Position numbers and translations under genes: made by a program
The notes under the pieces: model-generated
Told to the model about the DNA's origin: nothing
Database searches by the model: none
What the model saw: the letters and a program-made list of their open reading frames with translations, nothing else
From: Ensifer sp. Root278
GTDB lineage: Bacteria; Pseudomonadota; Alphaproteobacteria; Rhizobiales; Rhizobiaceae
Reading direction: 5' to 3'
NCBI RefSeq assembly: GCF_001429285.1
Contig: NZ_LMJJ01000041.1
Coordinates: forward strand, 22,939 to 86,938
DNA: 64,000 nucleotides
Shown here: piece by piece, positions 18,328-28,535 of the stretch
Layout: the number at the start of each line of letters is the position of its first letter
How positions within the stretch are numbered: position 1 is the stretch's first letter

Positions 18328-19599
<1,272 letters not shown>

Positions 19600-19690
19600 T
19601 CAAAGATCGGTTCCAATTGAACCGCTCTTCATCTCTGTTTTCACGCATTTCCGGACGCAAAACCGCTACGCAGTTTTGCTGGAAATGCTC
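19600..19690. repeat. RIME-like palindromic repeat
   Basis: Nested inverted repeats: GCATTTCC (19645-19652) with GGAAATGC (19681-19688), and inside it GCAAAAC (19657-19663) with GTTTTGC (19673-19679). A second palindrome (19608-19624) lies to its left. Its complement closely resembles the two units at 32003-32113. Such elements (Rhizobium-specific intergenic mosaic elements) are scattered between genes in this family. Confidence 0.65.
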
Positions 19691-19737
19691 TAAATCGGGA
19701 AAACGATCGGACTGACATATGCGAAGACGTACGTTCC

Positions 19738-19872
19738 GACCTCACACGGCTCCTCTGCCTGAGGTCTGCGTACACTCCTCCTAAGCCCCGCTCTCCCGAC
19801 GGGAATACTCACAGACTGCCACGAGTTCCGGGGCTTATGAAGGTCTTTCCGTGTTGCGGGGCAGGGGCAGAC
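19738..19872. ncRNA. Structured RNA candidate, rod-shaped (6S-like layout possible)
   Basis: The central stem is nine perfect pairs, TAAGCCCCG (19782-19790) with CGGGGCTTA (19829-19837). Inside it, GGA/ACUC and GAGU/UCC extend the rod, and an 11-base palindrome TCCCGACGGGA is bulged. Outer closing pairs are GTCTGC (19764-19769) with GCAGAC (19867-19872), and CCTCTGCC (19752-19759) with GGCAGGGG (19860-19867); a competing hairpin joins GACCTCA (19738-19744) and TGAGGTC (19760-19766). The two open strands between closing and central stems form a large bubble, as in 6S RNA, but I cannot confirm the family. Strand is unresolved: a G-U pair in the closing stem favours plus, while a CTATCT/GTGAGC promoter-like pair right of 19873 favours minus. 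Confidence 0.42.
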
Positions 19873-19979
19873 GAAGAAAGATAGAATCCTGCCGGGAGTG
19901 CGCTCACGCGTTGTGTTGCGCATGGCCTTGCCGGTCGCTGCTTGTAATTTTCTTTCGCGGGCGTTTCGCCGTACGGCGA

Positions 19980-21347
19980 TCAAACCGGCGGGGCGATCGT
20001 AATCGGCGTCCCGTCGAGGAAGCGCGAGAGCCGGAATGGGGTGGGGTCGACGACCGGTATATCTCCGGTCACGAGATCCGCAACGAGGTGCCCGGCGCCC
20101 GGTCCGATGCCGAAACCGTGGCCCGAAAATCCGGTCGCGATGATCAGTCCCGGAACGCCTTCTGCCGCTGAAATCACCGGAACGGCATCCGGCGTCACGT
20201 CGATGAGGCCGGCCCAGATCTGCTGCACCTTGGTCTCACGCAGAAACGGGAAGGCTTTTGCGGCGGCGTCGAGAGCATGAAGTGCGCGGCGGGAATCCGG
20301 GTTGGGATCGAGCACGCGGTGGCGCTCGAAGGCGCCCGGGCGATCGAGCGGGACGGCGCCGATTTCGAACAGCTCGTTCCAGCTCTGGGCGCTGAGGCCG
20401 ACCTGCACGGCCTCGCCTTCCGCCTTTCGCGCCGGCTGGAAATCGCGGAAGAACGCGAAGCTGTCGGGCACGATCGCGTGCAGATTGGCCGCGCCATCGG
20501 CAATCGTGTAGCCGCCGTCGAACCGCTTGCGGTAGGCGTAAGTTGCGGTTGCGCCGGCGCCTTCCGGTCCCCCGGAAGCCGGGCCGGTTCTCAAGACCGT
20601 GTTGCGCACTTTCAGTTGCGGCAGGCGGATGCCAAGGCTCTTGAGCAACAGTCGCGACCAGGCACCGCCGGCGACGACGACCGTCGAAGTTTCGATGCGA
20701 CCCTTCTCGGTCACAACCGCGGAGATCCGCCCGGCCGTCCTCTCGACGCCGCGCACGGCGCAGCCGGTGACGATGCGTGCCCCGGCGCGGCGAGCGCCGG
20801 CGACGATCGCGGGCACGGCCTTTTGCGGTTCTGCCCGGCCGTCGCTTGGGGTGAAGAGCGCACCTTCATAGCGAAGGGCGGCGCCCGGCATTGCCGCCGC
20901 GGTCGCATCAGCGCCAAGCTGCCGACTGTCGACGCCATAGGGTTGGGCCATTGCGAGCCAGGCATCGCGGTTGGCGACATCACGTTCATTCTCGGAGATG
21001 TAGAGAATGCCGCTGCGGCGAAAGCCGGTCTCGCCGCCAATGCGGGCGTCGAGCGTGTCCCAGATCCTCAGCGCCTCGATCGCCAGTGGGATCTCGCGCT
21101 CGTCGCGGCCCATGACCCGCACCCAGCCCCAGTTGCGGCTCGACTGCTCCGCTCCGGGCATGCCTTTCTCGCAAAGCACGACATCGATGCCGCGTTCGGC
21201 GAGGAAGAGGGCTGTGCTGACGCCGATGATACCACCACCGACGATGACGACGTCGGCCTTGGCGGGCAGGGCGGTATCGGTGGCGATGGGATCAAGCGCG
21301 GGACCGGGCATGGGGAGGTACTTTCGGGCAGGACGTGTCACGGTCAT
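19980..21347 (-). CDS. FAD-dependent amine/amino-acid oxidoreductase (DadA-like)
   Basis: Flavoprotein of about 455 residues of the DAO superfamily. The N-terminal dinucleotide fold reads VVIVGGGIIGVSTALFLAERG, and a C-terminal FAD-contact segment reads IIATGFSGHGFGIGPGAG. Relatives oxidise D-amino acids, glycine derivatives or opine-like secondary amines; the substrate is not deducible. The start is uncertain: ATGs at 21347 and 21311 are both possible, and neither has a convincing ribosome site. It is divergent from modE, 138 bases apart, and no transport genes sit beside it. Confidence 0.8.
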   Translation of the reverse strand: MTVTRPARKYLPMPGPALDPIATDTALPAKADVVIVGGGIIGVSTALFLAERGIDVVLCEKGMPGAEQSSRNWGWVRVMGRDEREIPLAIEALRIWDTLDARIGGETGFRRSGILYISENERDVANRDAWLAMAQPYGVDSRQLGADATAAAMPGAALRYEGALFTPSDGRAEPQKAVPAIVAGARRAGARIVTGCAVRGVERTAGRISAVVTEKGRIETSTVVVAGGAWSRLLLKSLGIRLPQLKVRNTVLRTGPASGGPEGAGATATYAYRKRFDGGYTIADGAANLHAIVPDSFAFFRDFQPARKAEGEAVQVGLSAQSWNELFEIGAVPLDRPGAFERHRVLDPNPDSRRALHALDAAAKAFPFLRETKVQQIWAGLIDVTPDAVPVISAAEGVPGLIIATGFSGHGFGIGPGAGHLVADLVTGDIPVVDPTPFRLSRFLDGTPITIAPPV

Positions 21348-21485
21348 CGGTGCATGCCGCCGCCGCGAGATCAAGACCTGCTATCTGGCCATTGCTCGAA
21401 AGCTAGGGTTTGCCGGCTCACTTTGTTTGGGAAAGCTGGTCCGCCTCGCCATCGGGCGGACTTCCGGTTTGCCCGGGGAGCTTCT

Positions 21486-21899
21486 ATGCTCGCCCGCATG
21501 AGTGAGAGCCGCCCCGATCTTCGCCCCGTCCTGCGCATCGATTTTCCGCCCGCCGCCCGGCTCGGCCGCGGCAAGATCATGCTGTTGGAGTTGATCCGCG
21601 AGACCGGGTCGATCTCTGCGGCCGGCCGGGCGATGGACATGTCCTATCGGCGCGCCTGGCTGCTGGTCGATGCTTTGAACCGGATGTTCTCCGAGCCTTC
21701 GGTCGAGTCGCAGCGCGGCGGCAAACAGGGTGGCGGGGCGCAGGTGACACCTTTCGGCGACACGTTGATCCGGCGCTACCGCAAGATGGAGGAAAAAACG
21801 CAAGCCGCGATCGCCGAGGATCTTGCCTGGCTCGAATCCGTTCGCGGCAGCGATCCGCCAGCAGGCGCTGGCGAGGTCGTTCCGGGCAAAGCTCAGTGA
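21486..21899 (+). CDS. modE: ModE-type molybdate-responsive regulator, DNA-binding domain only
   Basis: Protein of 137 residues consisting of the LysR-like winged helix of ModE ([18 protein letters not shown], then [22 protein letters not shown]). Classical ModE is about 260 residues with two molybdate-binding TOBE domains; these are absent, and the end is a short Gly/Pro tail. GGGGAG precedes the ATG at 21486, so an inner ATG at 21498 is less likely. It converges with modC, overlapping its end by seven bases. It probably represses modABC through the site at 24684-24707; how it senses molybdate is unclear. Confidence 0.82.
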   Translation: MLARMSESRPDLRPVLRIDFPPAARLGRGKIMLLELIRETGSISAAGRAMDMSYRRAWLLVDALNRMFSEPSVESQRGGKQGGGAQVTPFGDTLIRRYRKMEEKTQAAIAEDLAWLESVRGSDPPAGAGEVVPGKAQ

Positions 21900-22966
21900 T
21901 CGATCGCCACCGATTTTATGATGGCGTAGACCGTCTTGCCAGGAACAAGCGCAAGCGCGTCGCGTGAAAACCGAGTGATGCGGGCGGCAATCGTCGCATC
22001 GCCGCAAGTCACCCTGACATCGACGCTGCCGTCTTCCTCCGTCGCGATCGCAAGGATGCGCCCTTCCAGCACGTTGAGCGCGCTGATCTCCACAGGTCTT
22101 GATGTCGCCAACATGACGTCGCGCGCGGCGACGTGCACGCGAAGCCTGCTGCCGGGTGCCGCGCTGACACCCGCAATGCGCAGCCGTTCCCGTCCGACCC
22201 GGACCGTCGTCAGTTCGTGGGACGGATCGGTTCCCTCGACCTCGCCTTCCAGCAGGACGCCGGCCTCGCGCCTGCCGGTGGCGAGCATGGCGGCCGGCGC
22301 GCTCAAGACCTCGGCGGCCGCGCCCGATGCGGTGACCCGGCCGTTTTCGAGGACGACGACGCGGCGCGCCAGCCGGGCGACTTCGCCGACGGAATGGCTG
22401 ACATAGACGATCGGGATGCCGGCATCGTCACGCAGCCGTTCGAGATAGGGCAGAATCTCGGCCTTGCGGGCCTCGTCGAGTGCGGCGAGCGGCTCATCCA
22501 TCAGGAGCAGGCGCGGTGCGGCGAGCAACGCACGGCCGATCGCGACGCGCTGCCGTTCGCCACCGGACAGGGCTGAAGGGTTGCGTTCCAGCAGATGGCC
22601 GATCCCGAGCATCTCGACAATGCGCGCAAAGTCGCCACCGGAGCCGCTCTTGCCGGCGAACCAGCGGCCATAGGCGAGATTGCGGCGCACGCTCAAATGC
22701 GGAAAGAGGCGTGCTTCCTGGAAGACATAGCCGAAGCGGCGGCGATGCACCGGGGTAAAAATCCGGCGCTCGCTGTCGGCGATGACGTCGCCATCGAGCA
22801 CAACGCGACCGCTTTGCGGCTTCAACAACCCGGCGATGATATTGATCAGCGAGGTCTTGCCGGAGCCGGAGCGACCGAACAGCGCGGTAACGCCGCCGTC
22901 CGAGGTGAAGGCGGCATCGAGCGAGAAACTGCCGAACTGGTGGCGGGCTTCGATGGTGAGGCTCAT
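21893..22966 (-). CDS. modC: Molybdate ABC transporter ATP-binding protein
   Basis: ATPase of 357 residues that powers molybdate uptake. Walker [10 protein letters not shown] is near residue 33, the signature [15 protein letters not shown] near 130, Walker [13 protein letters not shown] follows, and the C-terminal region (about 225-357) carries a TOBE-type molybdate-binding domain, typical for ModC. The ATG at 22966 overlaps the modB stop by four bases. A much longer frame reaching 23944 is an artefact passing through modB. Its 3' end overlaps modE on the other strand. Confidence 0.95.
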   Translation of the reverse strand: MSLTIEARHQFGSFSLDAAFTSDGGVTALFGRSGSGKTSLINIIAGLLKPQSGRVVLDGDVIADSERRIFTPVHRRRFGYVFQEARLFPHLSVRRNLAYGRWFAGKSGSGGDFARIVEMLGIGHLLERNPSALSGGERQRVAIGRALLAAPRLLLMDEPLAALDEARKAEILPYLERLRDDAGIPIVYVSHSVGEVARLARRVVVLENGRVTASGAAAEVLSAPAAMLATGRREAGVLLEGEVEGTDPSHELTTVRVGRERLRIAGVSAAPGSRLRVHVAARDVMLATSRPVEISALNVLEGRILAIATEEDGSVDVRVTCGDATIAARITRFSRDALALVPGKTVYAIIKSVAIDH

Positions 22967-23664
22967 TGGGCCGCCACCCGACGGGCGGCGAATGTCGCCA
23001 GCAGTTCGGAGAAGATGAGCGCGGCCATGGAAATGACGACCGAAATGATCGTCAGTCGCATGGCACCGGCGTCGCCACCCGGCACCTGGGTGAAGGTGTA
23101 GATCGCAGACGACAGCGTCTGTGTCTCGCCGGGAATGTTGGAGACGAAGGTGATCGTCGCGCCGAACTCGCCCATCGCCTTGGCAAAGGCGATGATCATG
23201 CCGGCGATGATGCCGGGGATGATCAGCGGCAGGGTGACGGTGGCAAAGACCCAGGGCGGGCTGGCGCCGAGCGTGGTCGCTGCGTCCTCGAGCTTGCGGT
23301 CGATTGCTTCGATCGACAGGCGGATGCTGCGCACCATCAGCGGAAAGGCCATGACCGCGCTGGCGAGCGCCGCGCCCGTCCAGCGGAAGGAGAAGACCAA
23401 ACCGAAGTAGTCGGCAAAGAAGGCGCCGAGCGGTCCGCGGCGCCCGAAGAGCAGGAGCAGCAGGAAGCCGGTAACGACCGGCGGCAGGATCAGCGGCAGG
23501 TGAACGAGACCATTCAGCAGCGTCTTGCCCCAGAAGCGGCCGCGCGCGAGCAGCATGGCGATGGCGAGCGCGAAGGGCAGGCTGCAGATCATCGCGACGG
23601 TTGCGACGCGCAGGCTCAAGAGGATCGCCGTCCATTCCGCATCGCTCACTGCAAGCCAGTCCAA
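22963..23664 (-). CDS. modB: Molybdate ABC transporter permease
   Basis: Inner-membrane permease of 233 residues with about five or six membrane segments and the EAA-type loop [21 protein letters not shown] that contacts ModC. The start at 23664 gives the usual length. A strong 12-pair hairpin lies between modA and modB, while modB and modC are coupled by an ATGA overlap. This arrangement suggests more ModA than ModBC is made. Confidence 0.94.
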   Translation of the reverse strand: MDWLAVSDAEWTAILLSLRVATVAMICSLPFALAIAMLLARGRFWGKTLLNGLVHLPLILPPVVTGFLLLLLFGRRGPLGAFFADYFGLVFSFRWTGAALASAVMAFPLMVRSIRLSIEAIDRKLEDAATTLGASPPWVFATVTLPLIIPGIIAGMIIAFAKAMGEFGATITFVSNIPGETQTLSSAIYTFTQVPGGDAGAMRLTIISVVISMAALIFSELLATFAARRVAAQ

Positions 23665-23741
23665 CAGATGTCGCTCCCCGATACGAGGCTGGTGAGATGT
23701 GGCTGTCCGCCTGCATCCGCCCCTGCCTCTGACGAATGATT

Positions 23742-23771
23742 GCGTCGCCCGCGTTTGGGCGCGGGCGACGC
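23742..23771 (-). terminator. Strong intercistronic hairpin between modA and modB
   Basis: Arms 23742-23753 and 23760-23771 pair perfectly over 12 bases with a six-base loop. No T-run follows on the minus strand, so it is more likely a messenger-stabilising or partial-termination structure setting modA above modBC than a full terminator. Confidence 0.55.
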
Positions 23772-23831
23772 GTGACGATAGATGCTTCGCCTGCCTCTGG
23801 ACAGCCGAGATCCACCGTCTTTTCAGGCCGA

Positions 23832-24623
23832 TTACTTAAGGACGGTGAAGCCCTGCTTTTCGAAGAGGGCGGCTGCCTTCGCCGACTTGACGAAGTCGAC
23901 ATAGGCGGCGGCATCCGGGCTCTTGCTCTCGGCGGTAATCGCAATCGGATAGATGATCGGCGGATGGCTGTCTTCCGGGAAGGTACCGACGACCTTCACG
24001 CCCGGGTCGGCGGCCGCGTCGGTCTGGTAGACGATGCCATAGGGTGCTTCGCCGCGCGAGACGAGGAGGAGTGCCGCGCGCACGCTTTCGGCGCCGGCGA
24101 CCTTGGGCTCTACGGCCTTCCAGGCGCCGAGCTTTTCGAGCGCCGCCTTGCCGTATTTGCCGGCCGGAACGGAATCGACGGCACCCATGGCGAGGCGACC
24201 GTCGCCGAGCATGGCTGCCAGGTCGAAGCCCTGCTTCATATCGACGGCTGCTGCGTCGGCCTTGCCGGAAACGAGTACGATGCGGTTGCCGAGCAGGTTG
24301 GAGCGGGTGTCGTCCTTGATCAACTTCTTGTCCGTGAGATAGTCCATCCAGGCAAGATCGGCGGAGATGAAGACATCGGCTGGTGCGGCCTGTTCGATCT
24401 GCTTGGCGAGTGCCGAGCTTGCCGCGTAGGAAACGGTCGTTTCCTTGCCGCTTTCCTTCCGCCACTCGGCATTGATCGCATCGAGCGCGTTCTTGAGGCT
24501 AGCGGCCGCAAAGACCGTTACCTTCTCTTCGGCCTGCGCCGATGCCGGCATGACGGTGGTACCGGCCCAGGCGAGGCAGAGTGTCAACACCAGGCCCTTC
24601 AGCCAGTCTCTTCTCTTGATCAT
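23832..24623 (-). CDS. modA: Molybdate-binding periplasmic protein
   Basis: Solute-binding protein of 263 residues with a signal peptide ([10 protein letters not shown]..., cleavage after ASA near residue 29). The mature start [16 protein letters not shown] and the segment [13 protein letters not shown] are typical for ModA, contributing the serine and other residues that hold the oxyanion. The ATG at 24623 is preceded by GGAGGAAA. First gene of modABC, behind the candidate ModE operator. Tungstate would probably bind as well. Confidence 0.95.
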   Translation of the reverse strand: MIKRRDWLKGLVLTLCLAWAGTTVMPASAQAEEKVTVFAAASLKNALDAINAEWRKESGKETTVSYAASSALAKQIEQAAPADVFISADLAWMDYLTDKKLIKDDTRSNLLGNRIVLVSGKADAAAVDMKQGFDLAAMLGDGRLAMGAVDSVPAGKYGKAALEKLGAWKAVEPKVAGAESVRAALLLVSRGEAPYGIVYQTDAAADPGVKVVGTFPEDSHPPIIYPIAITAESKSPDAAAYVDFVKSAKAAALFEKQGFTVLK

Positions 24624-24655
24624 CGATTTCCTCCAACGAAGCGTGATATCTCTTA

Positions 24656-24707
24656 GGATACAACGATATCGCTTCCTGATTAGCGTTGTATCCATTGAAA
24701 TACAATG
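24656..24707. promoter_or_regulatory. Mo-box / ModE operator upstream of modA
   Basis: CGTTGTAT (24684-24691) and ATACAATG (24700-24707) flank an eight-base spacer, resembling the CGNTATAT-N-ATATANCG Mo-box. A third arm, GGATACAACG (24656-24665), is a perfect ten-base inverted copy of CGTTGTATCC (24684-24693). Its position 33-84 bases before the modA start suits repression by ModE bound to molybdate. Confidence 0.62.
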
Positions 24708-24848
24708 CTCTTGTAGACGGCTAGCGCGGCGTCCGGCGCGCCCATCCGCTCCAGGCAAAAGCCGTGCAACATCCGCGATGGGGCTTGCGATGGCGGTCGG
24801 GCGGCCTAAATTGCTGGCCTCAAAGGCAATTGATGGACCGGAGGTGCG

Positions 24849-25556
24849 ATGGAAACGGCGGTGAAGCTCGAAGAGAGCTGGAAGGCAGCGCTGGCGCCGG
24901 AATTTTCCAGCGCCTATATGGCCGAGCTCAAGCAGTTCCTGCTCGCCCAAAGGAACGAAGGCAGACAGATTTTTCCGCGGGGACCTGAATACTTCCGCGC
25001 GCTCGACCTGACGCCGCTCGACAAAGTGCGCGTCGTCATCCTCGGCCAGGACCCCTATCACGGCGACGGCCAGGCGCACGGGCTCTGCTTCAGCGTGCGC
25101 CCCGGTATCCGAACACCGCCCTCGCTCGTCAACATCTATAAGGAACTGAATACAGATCTCGGCATTCCGCCGGCGCGACACGGCTTCCTCGAAAGCTGGG
25201 CGAAGCAAGGTGTGCTGCTCTTAAACAGCGTGCTGACGGTGGAGCGCGGCAATGCGGCGTCACACCAGGGGCGCGGTTGGGAGAAGTTCACGGACGCAAT
25301 CATCCGCGCGGTCAACGAGGCGGATCATCCCGTCGTCTTCATGCTCTGGGGTTCCTACGCGCAGAAGAAGGCGGCCTTCGTCGACCGGTCGCGCCATCTG
25401 GTGCTGCGCGCGCCGCATCCTTCGCCCTTGTCGGCCCATTCCGGTTTTCTCGGCTGCCGGCATTTCTCCCAGGCCAATGCCTTCCTGGAATCCAAGGGTT
25501 TTGATCCGATCGACTGGCGGCTTCCCGAAGATCCGGCTGTCGCCGAAATGAACTGA
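24849..25556 (+). CDS. ung: Uracil-DNA glycosylase
   Basis: Family-1 UDG of 235 residues that removes uracil from DNA, starting base-excision repair. The water-activating motif [20 protein letters not shown] (about residues 58-77) and the DNA-intercalation loop [14 protein letters not shown] are both intact. GGAGG precedes the ATG at 24849. A single gene on the plus strand; no functional link with the neighbouring mod or cob genes is evident. Confidence 0.96.
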   Translation: METAVKLEESWKAALAPEFSSAYMAELKQFLLAQRNEGRQIFPRGPEYFRALDLTPLDKVRVVILGQDPYHGDGQAHGLCFSVRPGIRTPPSLVNIYKELNTDLGIPPARHGFLESWAKQGVLLLNSVLTVERGNAASHQGRGWEKFTDAIIRAVNEADHPVVFMLWGSYAQKKAAFVDRSRHLVLRAPHPSPLSAHSGFLGCRHFSQANAFLESKGFDPIDWRLPEDPAVAEMN

Positions 25557-25651
25557 GGTCGGCGTTGACGTTTCCGCTGTCGCGGTGAGGTCTTGCGCCG
25601 GAGACGGCGATCCGCCAAACACGCCGAGAGAAGGCAGGCGGAGGCGAGGAC

Positions 25652-26422
25652 ATGCGCAAAATTCTGATCATCGGCATCGGTTCGGGCAATCCGGAGCATA
25701 TGACGGTACAGGCGATCAATGCGCTGAACCGCGCCGACGTGCTGTTCATCCCGACCAAGGGGGCGAAGAAGACCGAGCTGGCCGAAGTGCGCCGCGACAT
25801 CTGCGCCCGCTACGTGACGCGCGGCGACAGCCGCACGGTCGAATTCGCTGTGCCGGTGCGCCGCACCGAGGGCGTCAGCTACGACGGCAGCGTCGACGAC
25901 TGGCACGCCCAGATTGCCGCGATCTACGAGGGGTTGCTGGCGAAGGAATTGGGCGAGGATGGAACCGGCGCGTTTCTCGTCTGGGGCGATCCGATGCTCT
26001 ATGACAGCACCATCCGCATCGTCGAGCGGGTCAAGGCGCGCGGGCAGGTTGCCTTCGACTATGACGTCGTTCCGGGGATCACCAGCCTGCAGGCGCTCTG
26101 CGCCAGCCACCGCATTCCGCTGAACCTCGTCGGCAAGCCGGTGGAGATCACCACCGGGCGCCGGTTGCACGAGAGCTTTCCGGAAAAGAGCCAGACTTCC
26201 GTCGTGATGCTCGACGGCGAGCAGGCGTTTCAGCGGATCGACGATCCGGATGCCGAGATCTACTGGGGCGCCTATCTCGGTACGCCGGATGAGATCGTCA
26301 TTTCCGGCCGCGTTGCCGAGGTGAAGGACCGGATCCTCGAAACCCGAGCGGCGGCGCGCGAGAGGATGGGCTGGATCATGGACATCTACCTGCTTCGCAA
26401 AGGTGTCGACTTCGAGGAGTGA
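25652..26422 (+). CDS. cobF: Precorrin-6A synthase (deacetylating)
   Basis: Tetrapyrrole methylase of 256 residues using S-adenosylmethionine at C1 with loss of acetate, a step of the aerobic cobalamin route. It starts with IGIGSGNPEHMTVQAINAL, the family's N-terminal substrate loop, and has LVWGDPMLYDSTI and the VVPGITSLQAL segment. GAGG lies before the ATG. It is followed by cobG after 98 bases on the same strand. I looked for a cobalamin riboswitch in 25557-25651 and found no B12-box-like sequence. Confidence 0.92.
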   Translation: MRKILIIGIGSGNPEHMTVQAINALNRADVLFIPTKGAKKTELAEVRRDICARYVTRGDSRTVEFAVPVRRTEGVSYDGSVDDWHAQIAAIYEGLLAKELGEDGTGAFLVWGDPMLYDSTIRIVERVKARGQVAFDYDVVPGITSLQALCASHRIPLNLVGKPVEITTGRRLHESFPEKSQTSVVMLDGEQAFQRIDDPDAEIYWGAYLGTPDEIVISGRVAEVKDRILETRAAARERMGWIMDIYLLRKGVDFEE

Positions 26423-26520
26423 GGACGCCGGACAGACCGCGCCGTGATTGATCTCACTCAAGGTTTGCGGCTGTGTTATAGCGTCTTAAGGGGCTTCTTC
26501 AGGGAGGAGAACCTCGAGCG

Positions 26521-27900
26521 ATGACGGATTTGATGAGCACCTGTGCCCTTCCATCGACTGCAGAACCCGGTGCCAGCGCCTCGATGCGGCGCGGCGCCTG
26601 TCCGTCGCTCGCCGCACCGATGCAGACCGGCGACGGGCTGCTCGTGCGGCTCAGGCCCGATGACGGCAGCCTGACCATTCCCAAGGTCATCGCGCTTGCG
26701 GCCGCCGCCGAGACCTTCGGCAACGGCATCATCGAGATCACCGCGCGCGGAAACCTGCAGTTGCGCGGCCTGAGCGAGGCGACGGTGCCGGCGCTGGCGC
26801 AGGCGATCGGGGATGCCGAGATCATGATCGCCGAGGGCCTTGCGATTGAGGTGCCGCCATTGGCCGGTATCGATCCGACAGAGATCGCCGATCCCCGATC
26901 GATCGCGGCAGGGCTTCGGGAAGCCCTGCAGGCGCGCCGGCCGATGCTGAGGCTTGCGCCCAAATTGTCGGTCGTCATCGACGGTGGCGGACGCTTTGGT
27001 CTTGGTGCTGTGGTTGCCGATATTCGCCTTCAGGCGCTTTCGACGCCCGACGGCTCTGGATGGCTGCTGTCGCTGGGCGGGACGGCAGCGAAGGGATCGA
27101 TCATCGGGACGTTTGCCGGCAACGCGGTCGTGCCGGCCTTGATCACCATTCTCGAAAAACTGGCGAGCCTCGGCACGACGGCGCGCGGGCGCGATCTGGA
27201 CCCGGCAGAAATCCGCGCCCTTTGTCGGTGCGAGGCATTGTCCGAATGTCCGGCAGTTCTGAGTTCGGCCTCGATTCCCGGCAGTCATGACCTCGGTGAC
27301 GCCGGGGTCGTTCTTGGTCTCGGCCTTGCCTTTGCCCAGGTGGAAGCCTCCGCGCTGGCGGCCTTCCTCCATCAGGTCCAGGAGCTTGGCGCCACTGCGA
27401 TCCGGCTTGCGCCGGGGCACGCCTTCTTCGTGCTTGGCCTCAGCCACGAGACCGCGGCTGTCGCCCAGAGCCTGGCAGCGGCGCATGGTTTTCGCATCGT
27501 CGAAGACGACCCGCGCAACGCGATCGCCACCTGCGCCGGCAGCAAGGGCTGTGCCTCCGCCTGGATGGAGACCAAGGGCATGGCACAAAGCCTTGTCGAG
27601 ATGGCGCCCGAGCTGCTCGACGGCTCGCTTACCGTCCATCTGTCCGGCTGCGCCAAGGGCTGTGCCCGACCGAGGCGGTCGGAGCTGACGCTGGCCGGTG
27701 CGCCATCAGGATACGGGCTTGTCGTAAATGGGGCTGCGAACGGCTTGCCAAGCGCCTACACCGATGAGAATGGAGTGAAATCCGCGCTCGCCCGGCTCGG
27801 CCGGCTGGTGCGGCAAAACAAAGACGCTGGCGAATCGGCGCAGTCCTGTCTTACACGGCTCGGAGCTGCGCGCGTCTCGGCAGCGTTCGAACAGGAATAG
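26521..27900 (+). CDS. cobG: Precorrin-3B synthase
   Basis: Iron-sulfur protein of 459 residues related to nitrite/sulfite reductases. It hydroxylates precorrin-3A at C20 with formation of the gamma-lactone, using oxygen, so it marks the aerobic pathway. Two ferredoxin-like halves are seen (ITARGNLQLRGL is the first substrate-binding segment) and the 4Fe-4S cysteines lie in CAGSKGCAS and LSGCAKGCARP. It is two bases from cobH. The start at 26521 is somewhat uncertain; an ATG at 26533 is also possible. Confidence 0.93.
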   Translation: MTDLMSTCALPSTAEPGASASMRRGACPSLAAPMQTGDGLLVRLRPDDGSLTIPKVIALAAAAETFGNGIIEITARGNLQLRGLSEATVPALAQAIGDAEIMIAEGLAIEVPPLAGIDPTEIADPRSIAAGLREALQARRPMLRLAPKLSVVIDGGGRFGLGAVVADIRLQALSTPDGSGWLLSLGGTAAKGSIIGTFAGNAVVPALITILEKLASLGTTARGRDLDPAEIRALCRCEALSECPAVLSSASIPGSHDLGDAGVVLGLGLAFAQVEASALAAFLHQVQELGATAIRLAPGHAFFVLGLSHETAAVAQSLAAAHGFRIVEDDPRNAIATCAGSKGCASAWMETKGMAQSLVEMAPELLDGSLTVHLSGCAKGCARPRRSELTLAGAPSGYGLVVNGAANGLPSAYTDENGVKSALARLGRLVRQNKDAGESAQSCLTRLGAARVSAAFEQE

Positions 27901-27902
27901 AC

Positions 27903-28535
27903 ATGCCTGAGTATGATTACATCCGCGATGGCAACGCCATCTACGAGCGTTCCTTCGCCATCATCCGCGCCGAGGCCGACCTTTCCGGTTTCTCTGAGGA
28001 GGAAGCGGATCTGGCGGTGCGCATGGTGCATGCCTGCGGCTCGGTCGAAGCGACCAAGCAGTTCGTCTTCTCTCCCGATTTCGTGACCTCGGCCCGCGCG
28101 GCGCTCAAGGCCGGCGCACCGATCCTCTGCGATGCCGAGATGGTCGCTCACGGTGTTACCCGCGCACGGCTGCCGGCCGGCAACGAGGTGATCTGCACGC
28201 TGCGCGATCCGCGCACGCCTGAGATTGCCGCCGAGATCGGTAACACCCGCTCTGCCGCGGCGCTCAAACTCTGGAGCGAGCGTCTGGCCGGTTCGGTCGT
28301 GGCGATCGGCAACGCGCCGACGGCCCTGTTTTTCCTGCTCGAAATGCTGCGGGACGGAGCGCCGAAGCCGGCGGCAATCCTCGGCATGCCCGTCGGTTTC
28401 GTCGGCGCGGCGGAATCGAAGGATGCGCTCGCCGAGAATTCCTACGGCGTTCCCTTCGCCATCGTGCGCGGTCGCCTCGGCGGCAGCGCCATGACCGCTG
28501 CGGCGCTGAATTCGCTCGCGAGGCCGGGCCTGTGA
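27903..28535 (+). CDS. cobH: Precorrin-8X methylmutase
   Basis: Enzyme of 210 residues moving the methyl group from C11 to C12 to give hydrogenobyrinate. The catalytic histidine is in RMVHACGSVEATKQFVFSPDF (two short halves of the family signature), near residue 43, and the conserved IGNAPTALF segment binds the substrate. Spacing is two bases after cobG and a four-base overlap with the GTG start of cobI, so it is cotranscribed with both. Confidence 0.95.
   Translation: MPEYDYIRDGNAIYERSFAIIRAEADLSGFSEEEADLAVRMVHACGSVEATKQFVFSPDFVTSARAALKAGAPILCDAEMVAHGVTRARLPAGNEVICTLRDPRTPEIAAEIGNTRSAAALKLWSERLAGSVVAIGNAPTALFFLLEMLRDGAPKPAAILGMPVGFVGAAESKDALAENSYGVPFAIVRGRLGGSAMTAAALNSLARPGL

Noticed and set aside
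19690..19983. 97-codon minus-strand frame in the bkdA1 upstream interval
   Set aside because: It runs through palindromes and the structured element, lacks a ribosome site and has no recognisable family.
20277..21485. N-terminal extension of ModE over 400 codons
   Set aside because: It is antisense to the FAD oxidoreductase; the ATG at 21486 has a proper ribosome site and starts the recognisable DNA-binding domain.
21893..23944. 683-codon continuous minus-strand frame suggesting a fused modB-modC or longer protein
   Set aside because: The part above 22966 is out of frame with modB and has no similarity; modC starts at 22966 with the usual ATGA overlap.
25557..25651. Cobalamin riboswitch before cobF
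   Set aside because: I looked for the conserved B12-box and pseudoknot segments and did not find them; the interval is also too short for a typical element.
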